Assembly: GCA_964019055.1 (NCBI GenBank)
Contig: OZ025220.1
Location: 5,688,120 to 5,752,119, forward strand
Origin: Anthopleura xanthogrammica
Lineage: Eukaryota; Cnidaria; Anthozoa; Actiniaria; Actiniidae
Length of the DNA: 64,000 bases
Reading direction: 5' to 3'
Of the stretch, positions 45,511 to 57,308 are shown piece by piece. How positions within the stretch are numbered: position 1 is the stretch's first letter; every line of letters starts with the position of its first letter. A program made the translations under genes and the position numbers. Below the pieces are notes generated by a model. It worked only from the letters and a program-made list of their open reading frames with translations. It had not been told where the DNA came from and did no database searches.

Positions 45511-45632
45511 CACCCCCATCCATACACTCGGCGCCTTGTCTTGGTTCTGGCTGGCCATTCTTGTATATTTCTATGGTGTAAATTGGCTTGTTACAGTCAG
45601 CATTACTTAGGGTAGGCTGGGTCCTCTACATC

Positions 45633-45638
45633 AATAAA
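45633..45638 (+). terminator. Polyadenylation signal AATAAA of SIN3
   Basis: Canonical hexamer about 120 bases after the SIN3 stop codon, in CTACATCAATAAATCAC. This implies a short 3'UTR. Confidence 0.65.
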
Positions 45639-46359
45639 TCACTTGGATGATTTTGAATTTGAAGTGATGCTTTTCAAATCATTCGTAAGGGAATCAAATT
45701 CCTTGACGGGTCAGCCATGTTGGAGTAACCAGTATAGTCATCCAACATGGAGGTCATGATGTCGTGTGCCAAGCTAGTCGGTTGATGGGGTGAATGTGGG
45801 ACTCGCACATTGACTGTTGATTCGGCAATGTGCTCAAACTCCAGACTTGAGATGTCTCATCATCTTCATAATCTGTCGTAAGTTGATCCAAACTAGAAGA
45901 CACCCTGATTGTTAAACTAAGATTTCTTGGTTTCAAAAATCATCCCCATTGCTGCATGATAAATCGTGACACGTCAGCCATGTTGGAAGACTACTCATAT
46001 TATTTTTATTCATCCAATATGGCGGCCAAAACGTCAAGAATAACAGGAATTACTAATATCTTAATACATTGTACAAAGGAACAAGTTTCTTGGTAGACTT
46101 TCGTAGTTTAAAGCTTAATCCCATCGATAGTGCAGATAATAGCACGTTATAAAAAGTACGAGAATGGATTTTTGTATGAGTGGGTGTACTGTTGCTAAGA
46201 CATGATAGTAGATATGGCAGTTTCATGTCACATATTTTGTCACCCTAAGTAAGTATTTAGAAAGCAAATGAAATTCGCAATTTACCTTATGTCTCGAGCA
46301 GTCATACTTTTAAACATATCTTTTTTAAATGAGAACGAATTTTTTTCTAGTTGAGATTT

Positions 46360-46533
46360 CAAATTCCTTTCCTTCCTTCCTCCCTCCCTTTCATCCTTCC
46401 TCCCTTCCTTGCTTGCTTCTTTCCTTCCTTGCTTGCTCCCTTTCTTGATTGCTTCCTTCCTTGATTGCTTCCTTCCTCCCTTCCTTCCTTGATTGATTCC
46501 TTGCTTCCTTCCTTGATTCCTTGCTTCTTCGTA
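46360..46533. repeat. (CCTT)n/(TTGC) microsatellite
   Basis: Irregular CCTTCCTTCCTCCC and TTCCTTGCTTGC repeats of about 170 bp. Confidence 0.9.
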
Positions 46534-46745
46534 ATGTATCATGTCTTGGAGTGTTAGGAAACAGCTTGTCTCGTTTTTATGTTAACTACACCAGCACCAG
46601 TTTCCCGCCTGTCTTTCAGCAGAGTACGGCAACCATGTTGTAGGGTAAAGCAATGGAAATGAAACCTCTTGCCCTACAACATAGCTGCTGTGAAATGCCT
46701 CTACATATTGTAAAAACCTCTTCCAAAATACGTCTAAATGATCAT

Positions 46746-47005
46746 AGAGTGAAATCACTAAACCCGTGAAACAAAGTGTACTTATTTAATTGTAATAGTC
46801 AGATAAACACAATAGAAAACAAAAGAATTAGAGTGCAATACGCTGTAGTGTATTTCATGGGTTTATGAGAACCACTAAACCCGTGAAATAGATATTAGAC
46901 TAACACACTTTAGTAGACCCTTATTCCATTGTTTTCTTTTGTGTCTATTTGACTGTTACACTTTAACAAGCAATTTTTATATCACGGGTTTAGTGATTTC
47001 GCTCT
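46746..47005. mobile_element. MITE with AGAGTGAAATCACTAAACCC termini
   Basis: AGAGTGAAATCACTAAACCC mirrored by GGGTTTAGTGATTTCGCTCT; 260 bp, with a second CACTAAACCCGTGAAA inside. Confidence 0.85.
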
Positions 47006-47631
47006 AAAATATTATTCATAGCTCAGTGTTCAAATAACTAACAAAAGAAAGCCAATTTTTGTGGTCATGAAAAATTCGGGAAAGATCTAATCTTATATTT
47101 ATTTATTTCTTCATTTTGCCAAGAAGCGATAGTACTTGAATGCGTGGTCCCCCCGCTTGCCTAACCAACAAATACCTTGTAGTCTAGTGATTAGCAAATG
47201 ACAGTATTTCTTTAGAAAGCCGTTCAATAATTTTCATGTCTAGGAGTCGTAGTCCCATCTTGACCTTTGTAAACAGTACTTATGCATTTAAAAACATTTT
47301 CTCAAAGAAAATAATATTGGCTCCCAACGCTGCAGAAATCCACAGGTAACCCAATATCTTATTAAGAAGATTTTGTAAAGACTCCCCTTCATGGGTGCAA
47401 TCAATTGGAATAAACATACCTTTGATTTAACAAATGTGGTTGTTTATTTGGTGTTACCATAAGTTATTTAATTTTATAGATGAAATGGTATTGCATCAGC
47501 CTCGCCATTCTCGTTCCCAAACCCTACTCGTTAGCCAAATCGTTGGCTCCAGTTTTGAAACTACACAGCCTCCGAAATGATCCCCAAACTGTACCCGAAC
47601 TGATCCCCAGGTCCCCAATTTGTGGGATGGA

Positions 47632-47820
47632 ATTACAGTGCGAATCGAAAAACCGTGGGCACCTAGAAATATTCCAGGAATGTTCTATTGTTCTTTGGCC
47701 AATCAGAAATGACTCTCTAACCACAAGATGATGGAAAGATAACAATAACGTTTCTGATTGGTTAAGAAACATTCTTGAAATATTCCTAGGTGCCCACGGT
47801 TTTTAGATTCGCACTGTAAA
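47632..47820. mobile_element. MITE with TTACAGTGCGAATC termini
   Basis: Near-perfect ~50-bp inverted ends containing CCGTGGGCACCTAGAAATAT. ATTGGCCAATC-like motifs lie in the loop. Confidence 0.88.
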
Positions 47821-48297
47821 TTGTGGACGTCAGTACAGGTACGAGTTTTGGATCATCAGTGTAATTCGCAAACGTTTTTGCCGTGGATTAAAGTTATTTG
47901 TACGTGAAATATTTAATCATTAGCATATATACATGTATAGATATGGAGTATTCCTATTATAACCCATTCAAACTCTTATTATTCGCTAGCTACGTTATAA
48001 TTATTGCGTTTTTGATATATAGTTTTTTTAAATTTGTATATCGAATTTTTTGATCAATTGGATTTTGAGTGATTTAATATTTGTAGTATAGCCGATTTAT
48101 TGCTTAAAGTGGAATGGGCAACCCGTGACCTATAAAGTTTACCGTGGAGTTGGCCAAAATTTATGCGAAATTCGTACATAAGTTCCTAAATTTAATTATT
48201 CTAGCGCTTTCTTAAACAAAGCGAATTCCAGAGGATCTCGACCGAGAAGCACTCGAGCGAGAGAGGCTCCGAAACCCAGGATAACAATACCCAGGTG

Positions 48298-49398
48298 TTA
48301 ACCACTTGATTGTTCAGCCATACTGGCCAAATATCCAGGTTTTCTTGTAATGGAACGTTGAAATTTTCGATGCGGTGGTACCGGTGATGGTGGAGCCGGT
48401 AATATCGTGCAACTCGGATATCGGGATCTTGGCCTAACTAGAGACATGTAGTCTGACCCGGACCTGAAAGGTAGTGGTTGACTTCGCCTTGGAGGAAGTG
48501 ATCCAGGTAATCCCGTCAGCACTTCCATTGATTGCGGTCTTCGAAATGAATGTAGTGGAAACCAGTTGTGAAGATACTCTAGGTCATTTTCTGAAGTATT
48601 TTCATCATGATCAAAATCAGCCGTTGTTGAATCTTTTCTGAGCCAGCCCAGGATCTGTCTCCCTGTATGGGTTTCGGTCGATTTTGTGAAGTGGATGCTT
48701 TCAGGCACGTCTGGAAAGTAAAACATGTGATTCATAGCTAATATTGCTGTATTTTCCTGAAGCTTGGAGACCGATTCTGGTTTCTTGCCAATAATCTCTT
48801 GGATGTTCCCTCGTTCAATGAGTCCTCTGGCTTCATAAACAATCTTCTCTGTCTCCCTAACAGTATACGAAGTCTTCTTCTTCTCTCTGCGAAGGTTGGA
48901 CAACAGTGAGGAGGTGTTTTCGATTCTCTCGTCTACTTCAGTGGTCAGGCTCGTGCATTCCCTTTGAATGACATCAATCAGGTATTTCGCATGATCAGAA
49001 ATCTCCTTTTTTACTTGAAGCGCATTGTGCTGTGCTGTCTTCAAAGCAGCTATCGATCTGTCACAATCATCTACATGTGATTTACTTGAACTTAAGCCTT
49101 TCTCACACTGTTCTAAAGCCCTCTTCATAGATTGTATCTCCTTCCTTCCTGGCAAGCCATCGATGACGGTCTTCATGAAGTGATTGGTAGGTAGTTTAGC
49201 CACTCCCCCTGGAGGTAAGTAGGAATCTACTCGACAAACAGGACAAGTGACAAATTGCCATCTGTTCATTGTAGCAATATTATCAAGGCATTTGTAACAG
49301 ACGTTATGCGCGCATTCAGGCAAAGCTTTGGGTTCATCAAAGATGTCAATACAGACAGGACAAGAGAGTTCTTTTTCTTGGAGCGAAACCCTGTGCAT
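48298..49398 (-). CDS. RING-HC/coiled-coil protein (TRIM-like, no B-box), gene 1
   Basis: Single-ORF gene of 366 residues. The start is the ATG at 49398; the frame runs 19 codons further upstream, but a TTTTTGCTTACAG acceptor at 49432-49434 on this strand marks that stretch as 5'UTR after an intron. A C3HC4 RING is complete: C13-x2-C16-x12-C29-x-H31-x2-C34-x2-C37-x14-C52-x2-C55, with CPVC at both ends, typical of E3 ubiquitin ligases. Then come PTNHFMK and LPGRKE, a linker shared by all four genes of the cluster, and a predicted coiled coil (about 80-210) with LQVKKEISDHAKYLIDVIQ. The C-terminal third is Pro/Ser/Arg-rich and unlike the others. No B-box and no SPRY or NHL domain. Substrate unknown. 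Confidence 0.82.
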   Translation of the reverse strand: MHRVSLQEKELSCPVCIDIFDEPKALPECAHNVCYKCLDNIATMNRWQFVTCPVCRVDSYLPPGGVAKLPTNHFMKTVIDGLPGRKEIQSMKRALEQCEKGLSSSKSHVDDCDRSIAALKTAQHNALQVKKEISDHAKYLIDVIQRECTSLTTEVDERIENTSSLLSNLRREKKKTSYTVRETEKIVYEARGLIERGNIQEIIGKKPESVSKLQENTAILAMNHMFYFPDVPESIHFTKSTETHTGRQILGWLRKDSTTADFDHDENTSENDLEYLHNWFPLHSFRRPQSMEVLTGLPGSLPPRRSQPLPFRSGSDYMSLVRPRSRYPSCTILPAPPSPVPPHRKFQRSITRKPGYLASMAEQSSG

Positions 49399-49499
49399 TG
49401 TTGAGCCAGTTATAACCAGAATATGGGATATCTGTAAGCAAAAATAGGGAAACAAGAAAGAATTGATAAATAAATAAGTTTATGTCATAATTATCAGAA

Positions 49500-50045
49500 T
49501 TCAACTACACTCACTCCTGCATGGTTTTAAAAAGAATGTCTAATGAAAACTGCCCGGTATCTACAGATTTTACGTTAAATACTATAACTCCAGCTTGCCA
49601 AAGTCCGCCATCCGCACATGGATGGACTACAACCTTTGCAATCAATAGCATCATCACTCCACCAACGATCTTTATCAATGTATTAGTGATCTGGAGCCAG
49701 TACTCAAAGCCTTAGGTCTATCAGCTATAACCTACTGTTAGCACTTTTATCCCTGACGGGCTTGCTGTGGTTGGGCTTGTGTGCGTATAATATTTCAACC
49801 CTGCATTGGGAGTATACTACTGGTTTTGTTCTACCACCCATCCTTTGTCATCAAAACTATTGGTTCGGGCAAGGGCGCCGATTGGAATAACGATTTTAAG
49901 TAGCATATTTGGATCACTTCTGTCAATATTCAATCCCTCAATCCGCCTATGGTATCTCTTCGTTTGTCGCATATATGGCCTGCAAATTGTCTATAAGAAA
50001 CTGTGCTGTTGCATGCGATTTTATCCCGAATTTAATTTCTCACCT
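49500..50045 (+). pseudogene. Decayed rhodopsin-type GPCR
   Basis: A frame from about 49533 encodes MSNENCP... then INSIITPPTIFINVLVIWS, which fits GPCR TM1 with the conserved N-x-LV, but stops soon after. In another frame NLLLALLSLTGLLWLGL resembles TM2, and in a third FGSLLSIFNPS resembles the NPxxY region of TM7, followed by a basic tail (about 49895-50010). Frameshifts separate the pieces and TM3-TM6 are missing, so this is a pseudogene. Its last bases run into the inverted repeat at 50010. Confidence 0.5.
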
Positions 50046-50118
50046 TCTTTTGTTTAATCAAAAACAAAAGAAGGTTTAAACAAAAGAAGGTGAGAAATTC
50101 GGGATAAAATCGCATGCG
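50010..50118. repeat. Inverted repeat with ~42-bp arms
   Basis: GCATGCGATTTTATCCCGAA...CACCTTCTTTTG is mirrored by CAAAAGAAGGTGAGAAATTC...AATCGCATGCGC around a loop of about 22 bases that itself holds a partial copy. It overlaps the end of the GPCR pseudogene, so it likely arose by local inverted duplication of that sequence. Confidence 0.85.
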
Positions 50119-50486
50119 CACTGAAAACGATTCTTAAACTTTGAACTGGCTTATACAAATGATATGCTACTCACTTATGGTTATTAAGCCACTTTCATCA
50201 AATGCGCGTGGTATTTTACATAAACAACGGTGGTATTTCCTATACTTATCGTACCATGCTTCTTGTTTAGTTACATTTGTAAATATTTTTTATCAATTAT
50301 AGTTAACTCATCCATCATTAGGTTGGAGCTAGCTTTGTTAAAGAAACTGACCCACGGGGTTGTTCTCCAAGAACACCTGGCGATGCACGGTCGGAAATGA
50401 GGACCCTGGGGCACACCTGGGGTTCAGTTCAGAAATTGGCCCAGGACAGACAGAGGTGGTCATCCTTTGTTGTTGCCCTAAATGCC

Positions 50487-50833
50487 AGTTAGGGACAAGG
50501 TCAAAACAATTGTCCAAAATAGGGACCCGATTTTATTGATTTAAGTGGTGGGTACAGGTAAATACCCCCTCCCCCTCAGAAACCTGTTGAAATGCTCGAT
50601 ACTGGGTGTCTGTAGTGACTATTTCTATCCACAAATACGTTGTTTAGAATACATGTAAACAGACAGTACATTCATTTCTGCGATTTGACTTTTAGTTTTG
50701 GAAGATATTTGAGGACAAAATTCAGGATTTCACTTCCAGAGGTGGTGGGTACCGGGTAACACCACCCCTCCCCCCAGAATCGGGTACCGTAAGATCACAA
50801 TTGTTTTGACCTTATCCCTTTGACCTTATCCCT
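50487..50833. mobile_element. MITE-like inverted repeat
   Basis: GGGACAAGGTCAAAACAATTG mirrored by CAATTGTTTTGACCTTATCCC; interior with two GGTGGTGGGTACNGG-type blocks, C-rich. Confidence 0.6.
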
Positions 50834-51427
50834 CAGGCATGATGGGCAGTATTACGGGATTGTTCTACTGCCTCCGCCAATAAACGTTGTAAGCATGTAT
50901 ACAAACGATCGAAGAATTAATACGATGTAAAAATAAATGAACCTTGAAGAAAAAATCTAAAAGCATTTTAATAAACCAACAAGCAGCTTACGATTCTACA
51001 GTTCCATTGTATATATTGTATATTATTATTCATTATTGTATATTCAGATGGAACCCATCATCAATCAACTCGATCGGGGGGGGGGGGGGGGGGGGGGGGA
51101 GGATACTTCCATATGAAAAGGCCTAGGGCGGGCGGCAGCGTCGAAAAAATAAATTTAACCCCTAAAACAGAGAGCGTTTTTTTGGGAGGGGGAACGGAGA
51201 CGGTCGCGGAAAAACAACATTGCTCGTTATTGTTATTGGACTAATCTGGAAAACCATCTAACTGAAAACACCATGCACTCATGTCGTCTGTTACATTGTC
51301 CATTTAGATGTTCCAGTCATAGACACTTGACATGATCGTTTTGATGTTCTATTTTTTTTTTCTTTTTCGAAAACTTATAACATAATACCATATGTAACTA
51401 AAAGTAATTGTTTAAGGGCGAAATAGT

Positions 51428-51650
51428 AATACTCCCGTTTCGAGTTCTCTTTTACGCTGTGTTAGCCTCAATTGTGCGTAAATTATGCAGAAATTTAGAT
51501 AAAACTCGTGAAATTTCAAAGTATTTTTATTGTCTTCTTTACACACAGATCTCTTGAATTTCCACGGGCTGTTACTGAATAAAAGAATATATTACACGGT
51601 TTTGAGGCTAACACAGCGTAAAAGAGAACTCGAAACTGGAGTATTGGCGA
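51428..51650. mobile_element. MITE with 44-bp TIRs
   Basis: AATACTCCCGTTTCGAGTTC...GTTAGCCTCAA mirrored by TTGAGGCTAACACAGCG...CTGGAGTATT; 223 bp. Confidence 0.88.
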
Positions 51651-52944
51651 AAGCTGTTGTGGTGTTTTCATTTTTTCCCTCCCAGTTACGCACCTACTAA
51701 ACTGATTACTGATTTTGTTTTTAAAAGGCGAAGTTAAATAAATAAATAACTTATAATCTTGAGTTGTTGGAGGAGAAAAACAGTTTTTTCTGTCTGTCTG
51801 TCCGTCCGTCCGTCCGTTCGTCTGTCTGTCCGTCTGTCTGTCTGCCGTGTGCCTGTCCACAACAGAAATGACTGCTCAAGTGATGTCAACTAAGTATTTT
51901 ATTCTATATGTTAAATCAAGCGAAATATTGTCTTCAATTCCTTACTGACAGCACAACCAATTAATCATTTTGATTCCATTCTTAGTATTATATTTTTGAT
52001 TGTATTCTAATTTCAATCAAATGAAGTTTATCTTTATGGAAAATAAACCGAAGACCTGCAAACTAGAACAACAATCTTGGCCGTTATGTTATGATAGTAC
52101 AATACTGTACATATTTGTAAAACTTACGACATCGTTTGATCAATGTTCAATAGTGTCTTTACCCTTAAGCAATGTCATAGACAGAGTTCTCTTTTAAACA
52201 ATCAGTTAGAAATTCAAAATTACGTAAATATAAATTTGTAAAAGGTTATATAGTTGATCAAATATGTGTTCTAGAAAATGTTGCATTTCGTCTGGATTAG
52301 AATAATAACGGTTCTAGATGAGTGTGTGTTCATGATAGATATTCAATTACTAACTATCTTGTAAAATATTTGGCCAGACTGCACAAATGTGATCGCAAAT
52401 TAGAAATATATAATAATAATAATAATGATAATTTCAAAATGCAATATCGGGGAGTTGTTCGTACGTACCTTGGAACCTTAATCTTGCTTGAAAGCGACAA
52501 ACACTGAATATGCAATGAAACTAGCTGAGAACATTATTATGAATTCAAGGTATCACGACTGAGTGCTTCTATGACGCTACATGCAAAATCATCACGCTAG
52601 ACTCACGGATCCAGAAATCACGACAGCGTGACAAGATAGGCCATAATAGGCCCCTTGCAGCACGTCGGAATGCAGCTCAATTTGGAGGACAATTGAGATG
52701 TTTTGAAGTCACGTTAAAGGGGTTTAAATTATTTATTTATTTTTCTTGTGCACAATGAATTTACCAAGTAGGACGGCTTGTATATAGAGTAAGTATATAT
52801 AGCAATTTGTGATCACGGTCACAGTTCAAACCCTTTGGTACATTAATAGCTATATCTGATAGACATAATAGATAAATAATTTGTTCTGGTTCACTGGACG
52901 ACAGCATGAAAGGCCATGAGTTTGAGATTTGTGCATAAGCAGCT
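51651..52944. other. Spacer downstream of RING gene 2
   Basis: No gene recognised. It contains a TGTC/CGTC microsatellite (51789-51845) and a fragment of the GACCCCTTGCA MITE family (about 52650-52690). A 24-base poly-G run lies just before this region, at about 51077-51100. Confidence 0.5.
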
Positions 52945-53847
52945 CTACCAATCGTTCATGGAGGTTGCACCGCCTGCCGGCAAACTAGAACTGAATTGGG
53001 GTGGGAGAGGTGAGACACATTGGATTGGAAAAGACCAAATGTCGTTCGACCGCTTGGTTAACTGTTGAAGGACACCAAATATGGTTTCTCCGTTCGTTTC
53101 TCCATTCATTTTCCTAAACTCCATTTCTTTTGGGTTTCCATCCAGAGAATTGGCATCAGAAATTTTAAAAAAGATACCCTCATTGAGCTTTCGGATTTCA
53201 GCTTCAATTGCTTCCTTTTTTTCACTGATCTCTTGTCGATCATTTCTCTTCAACAACGCTTTTGCATTGTCGAGGTAGTCATTGGCCTTGCTCGCGATGC
53301 TAATAAGGTTACCGTTACACTGTTCATGCTTAGCGATGAGAGACGAAATTTCTGCAATCTGATTATTTATTTGAAAACACATTATCCTCGAACTTGCTTG
53401 GATAATATCGATAAGATATTTGGCATGATCACAAATCTCTTTTCTTACTTGAAGCGATCTTTGGAGAGCTTCCTCGTGGCTCTTCAATAAGGAATTTTTC
53501 TCTTGAAGTTTCGCCTTACAGAACGTAACGTTTCTTTCACACTCTTGTATGACTTTCGTAAGCTCGAGTTTCTCTTTTCTTCCAGGAATCCTTTCAACCA
53601 AACTCTTCAAAAGATGGTTCGTAGGCAGTCTATCCACACTTCCTTCGGGTAACACGGAAATGACTCGGCAAGTTGGGCACTCGATTACTAGCTGGTTTCG
53701 ATTTATAGCCATTGTCCCGAGGCATTTCTTGCAAAAATTGTGAAGACATTGAGGCAAAGCTTTGGGCTCCTCGAATTCATCGAAGCACACAGGACAACAT
53801 AACTCATCTTGTTGAAGAGAAATGCTTAACAACTTTGAATCGGCCAT
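52945..53847 (-). CDS. RING-HC/coiled-coil protein, gene 2
   Basis: Intronless 300-residue ORF. The start is fixed by an in-frame TAA two codons upstream of the ATG. The RING is complete: C18-x2-C21-x12-C34-x-H36-x2-C39-x2-C42-x14-C57-x2-C60. The shared linker PTNHLLKSLVERIPGRKEK follows, then a coiled coil (about 90-235) with LQVRKEICDHAKYLIDIIQ. The last 60 residues have no recognised domain. No B-box. Likely an E3 ubiquitin ligase or a regulator that dimerises through the coiled coil. Nearly identical to gene 3 from about 120 bp upstream of the ATG to codon ~230, so the two are a recent duplication about 4.7 kb apart. Confidence 0.85.
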   Translation of the reverse strand: MADSKLLSISLQQDELCCPVCFDEFEEPKALPQCLHNFCKKCLGTMAINRNQLVIECPTCRVISVLPEGSVDRLPTNHLLKSLVERIPGRKEKLELTKVIQECERNVTFCKAKLQEKNSLLKSHEEALQRSLQVRKEICDHAKYLIDIIQASSRIMCFQINNQIAEISSLIAKHEQCNGNLISIASKANDYLDNAKALLKRNDRQEISEKKEAIEAEIRKLNEGIFFKISDANSLDGNPKEMEFRKMNGETNGETIFGVLQQLTKRSNDIWSFPIQCVSPLPPQFSSSLPAGGATSMNDW

Positions 53848-54055
53848 AGCTTAGTATGTACAGACCAAGGCTAGGTCTTTCGCTTTCGAGGAAAAAAACA
53901 GGAAGTGGACCACAGGAAGCCCAAGCACTAGTCATCAATGTAGAACCAAGGTCTAAACCCTTCTCTTTTCTGTCATAGAAAATAATTCAGATATCGTCTT
54001 TATTATATGTTTATTTGTGTATTTTTATTTTGTCTCACTTTCTTTTTATTTTTTG

Positions 54056-54241
<186 letters not shown>

Positions 54242-54910
54242 AGATTTGCTGACATTTTGCGACAGTTAAACTGGGATAAACTACATGAAAGACGAGACGA
54301 AAGACTGTGGTTATTGTTTGACATTCATCATATTTAAGTAATCTATTTAATCTTCGAATTCGAAGTGAACACTAAGCACTAAGAAACACAAGGAACATTG
54401 TTGACATTTATTACTATCATTACTATAACAGGATGAGTGTAAGGATGATCGGTTAACTTCACCTTGATTCTAGTATCACAATTAAATGGAATGTATACTT
54501 TGTAAATAATATAAAGTCATTTTTCGAACTGTAGGTTTATAATGTATCTTGGAAATCTAGGAAATAGTTGCCATTAGAGTAATCAAAGAATTAAATATCT
54601 TTAGAAATGCAAAAGACAACTTTAATATTCTAGACAAACAATAAGATGATGTTATTTCAATATTGTTCAATATTATGAATCACTTGCAATGCATTACAAA
54701 AAGAACATGTTCTATTTCAACGGTATGAACAAATATAACTTCATTGAAACATATGTCAACTAAACATGCTCGTCTCGTTTGATATTTCCTTGGTAAAAAG
54801 GTGCATAATTTACCAACCAAAGTAGGTTATTATTTGCCTCTACCACCGGTAGATTAATATTAGTCACCCAGGTAAGTGACTGAGTATTGTTCTCCGCCCT
54901 AATAAGCGGA

Positions 54911-55501
54911 TTATTTATTTGTTTGTGATTCTGCCCAAATAAGCGAATCATTTGTTTTTGCGGAAATGGAGAACTTGTTGGTGTTTGCCTCCATCGAACA
55001 AAAAGCTATGTTAGGCAGATAATTTAGAGACAAAGTGTCTGTATCAGGAATAGATCTCTTTTGAAAAGCATCCATATAAAGTTTATCTCTTTCGTCTAGA
55101 ATTTGATCAACGGTGGTGGCAGTCCACTCTTCGATTGGTAAATTCTGAGCACATAAAAGGGCTGAAAAACTAATAAAACAACATTGTCTTCCTCGTGAAA
55201 TGTCACCAAATCGTTCGTGGCCTTGATGAATGCTTCCAGCAATAAATAAGTGTGCGTTTGACATATCTAAAGTGTCTAAAGAATGCTTACCTTGCTCGAT
55301 GCGAATACAAAAAACGTGTAGTGGAAGAACGTGCACGTTGTCATGCAAACTTGTCATTCTAAAGGTCCGAGCATGCTCCGATGATGCTACGAAAAAAATC
55401 AAATTTCCGAACCCTGTGCGAGCAGACTCCGAACATCTTCCGAAAAATCTTCTAGGAAATCCTAAAATCCAGATATCACTTGCATATTTCAATGCCACCA
55501 C
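54911..55501 (-). CDS. ORF with OTU/herpes-tegument-N-like cysteine protease motif, partial
   Basis: A 196-codon minus-strand frame. Residues from about 86 read IAGSIHQGHERFGDISRGRQ followed by a Cys pair and FSALLCAQ. An (A)GS-x-HQG-x-x-x-F-x-x-x-x-x-GRQC signature is, in my memory, typical of the papain-like domain related to OTU and herpesvirus-tegument N-terminal proteases found in Helitron-type and other transposon proteins. The Cys after GRQ would be the nucleophile. TVDQILDERDKLYMDAF and PDTDTLSLNYLPN continue the pattern. A GTAAGC donor-like site follows codon ~72, so the first 72 codons may belong to another exon. No His/Asp partner or helicase was seen. Probably a transposon-derived fragment. 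Confidence 0.4.
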   Translation of the reverse strand: MVALKYASDIWILGFPRRFFGRCSESARTGFGNLIFFVASSEHARTFRMTSLHDNVHVLPLHVFCIRIEQGKHSLDTLDMSNAHLFIAGSIHQGHERFGDISRGRQCCFISFSALLCAQNLPIEEWTATTVDQILDERDKLYMDAFQKRSIPDTDTLSLNYLPNIAFCSMEANTNKFSISAKTNDSLIWAESQTNK

Positions 55502-55567
55502 AGGGATCCCAACGTAAATTGAAGACCGTCGTAATTAGTGTCGCTGCTCGCTGGGGCTCGCAGCAAA

Positions 55568-55828
55568 AATAGTTCAGATATAACGCGCGCTCTGATTGGC
55601 TGATATGAGGCTATGTAAACACGGCATGCACGTTTCAATATTTTATAAAACATATAGAAAACGTTATGCCGTGTTTACATAGCCTGATGTAAACACTCGG
55701 GAAAGTTTGGGAGAAGTCTTGAGCTCTGTGTAAACCTCGCCTGCGGCTCGGTTTTACACAACAGCTCTCGACTTCCCTCGTGTTCATATCAGGCTATGTA
55801 AACACGGCAAACCTTTTCTATTTGTTAA
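55568..55828 (-). mobile_element. Foldback MITE, copy B
   Basis: Reverse-oriented near-copy of 22981-23264, with GCGCGCTCTGATTGGCTGAT at the left and GTGTTCATATCAGGCTATG at the right. Confidence 0.85.
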
Positions 55829-57308
55829 ATATTTCCTAAAGTATTACGATAGGTAAATGTTGTATATACTATATACTTTACTATATATTTACGATATTTT
55901 CATATATGAGTTCTAGTTACAGGTTTAATACTTAGAACTTTACTCAAAAGCTTGTTACCTGAATATTAAGCTTAGGAATTTCCTTTTTCCCTTAGCCAAT
56001 CAGATCTTAGTAATTATATCCAAGATACCCAATTAGATTATTGACACCTGTAATATAATTATTATACACCTGCCATATAGTTATTATTACTCGAGTCCAG
56101 GCCTTTGGCCGGCACGAGTCTAAAAATGCAGCGCGTATATTTTTTTTCTTTTGAATTTCCACGTCGGAAAAGTGCAGTCGAGAGGGACTGGGAATAGTAT
56201 CGCAGCATTTACCCGAGGTGAAGGCAGCCATTATGACTACCAGGAGGCTTTGTTTTCGCTTCATCGAGGATAAGCACAAGATCAAGACACTGTTTACAAT
56301 ATACTCAAGAATATTTCAACCATCAAAGCTTAACCAGGATCCAAACTGCTTTCTAGAAAACAAATAATTGTGAAATAGTTCACGCAAAATATACGCGAGT
56401 TTACATCAAAAATGCGCAATAATCAAGACGTAAATAATCGTACTGTAAAAACTAAGTACACAGCGTGTATCACACAAACGCTTTATTTTAGAACTCTGTT
56501 TAACACTGTCTCGTACAAACTCCGAGATATTAACCACATACATGAAACTCTGATATGAACATACACTAAATAACGGTGCGGTGTGTTGCTTAGACTGCGA
56601 GCAGTCCCTCTATTTTCCTTAATTGGTCCGTATTCATTCGTGTCTTAGTCGTGTTTTGGTTGGTTTGTCTCCTGGGGAGGGGGTTGGGGATTGGAGGGAC
56701 GAAAGACAAATAGAGGGACTGCTGGCTTAACACTACGCGACGCGTGTTGTAATTTTCAGTTGCACTAGCAACGTAAAGTTCTGATTGGTCGATCACACAA
56801 AGGCCGATGGCAGCCAATATCAAGGTAAATTCAGAAACTTTCAAAAATTTCAAAATTTCCCACACAAATATAGACGTGCATCCACTTCTGCACCAGTGTA
56901 GGTGTCAAAATTATAGGTCATCAAAACCAAACTAACCAAACAGCCACTCTATCCCCTAGGGGACGAGTTAACCTTGGTAACAGGGTCTCGTTTATTACAC
57001 ATTTAGGGTCGATATCCGTGAAATAAAGCCGCGAATAAAAGCCATATCAGTGTAGTGATACGATATCACTTCACGGCAAACTGTCCTCCAATAAAATCTC
57101 GCGATATATAATAATATATAATCGACCATAAATGTGTAAATTAACAAATTAATACATGTTAAGAGCGGATATTGTTTTTATTCGCTCGATTTTCGTCGCG
57201 GACTCGCTTGTTCGCGATATGATACGGGAAACTCGTGAATAAAAACGATATCAGGCTCTTAACATGTGATAATCTCTATATATTTATATAGCTCGCTTAT
57301 CAGATGAT
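55829..57308. other. Spacer with two inverted repeats
   Basis: No confident gene. A minus-strand frame at 56007-56285 includes a signal-peptide-like start (Lys/Arg then LLVVIMAAFTSG) but no recognisable product. 56597-56725 has mirrored GCAGTCCCTCTATTTT / AAATAGAGGGACTGC ends. 56992-57285 holds mirrored blocks around GATATCGTTTTTATT and TTAAGAGC. Confidence 0.4.

Larger units (their letters stand above)
45640..48297. other. Spacer between SIN3 and the first RING gene
   Basis: No gene recognised. It holds two short repeats with a CAGCCATGTTGGA word (about 45710 and 45970), a TTCC-type microsatellite (46360-46533), a small hairpin around CTACAACAT (46630-46690) and two MITEs listed separately. 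Open frames at 45754, 46282 and 47480 coincide with repeats. Confidence 0.6.

Noticed and set aside
53065..53490. Plus-strand 141-codon frame opposite RING gene 2 (and its twin at 57799-58212)
   Set aside because: Antisense shadow of a real coding region; its conservation between copies follows from the duplication.
56007..56285. Small secreted protein on the minus strand
   Set aside because: A signal-peptide-like start is present but the remainder has no family features, no splice context and lies in repeat-rich DNA; kept only as a note in the spacer entry.
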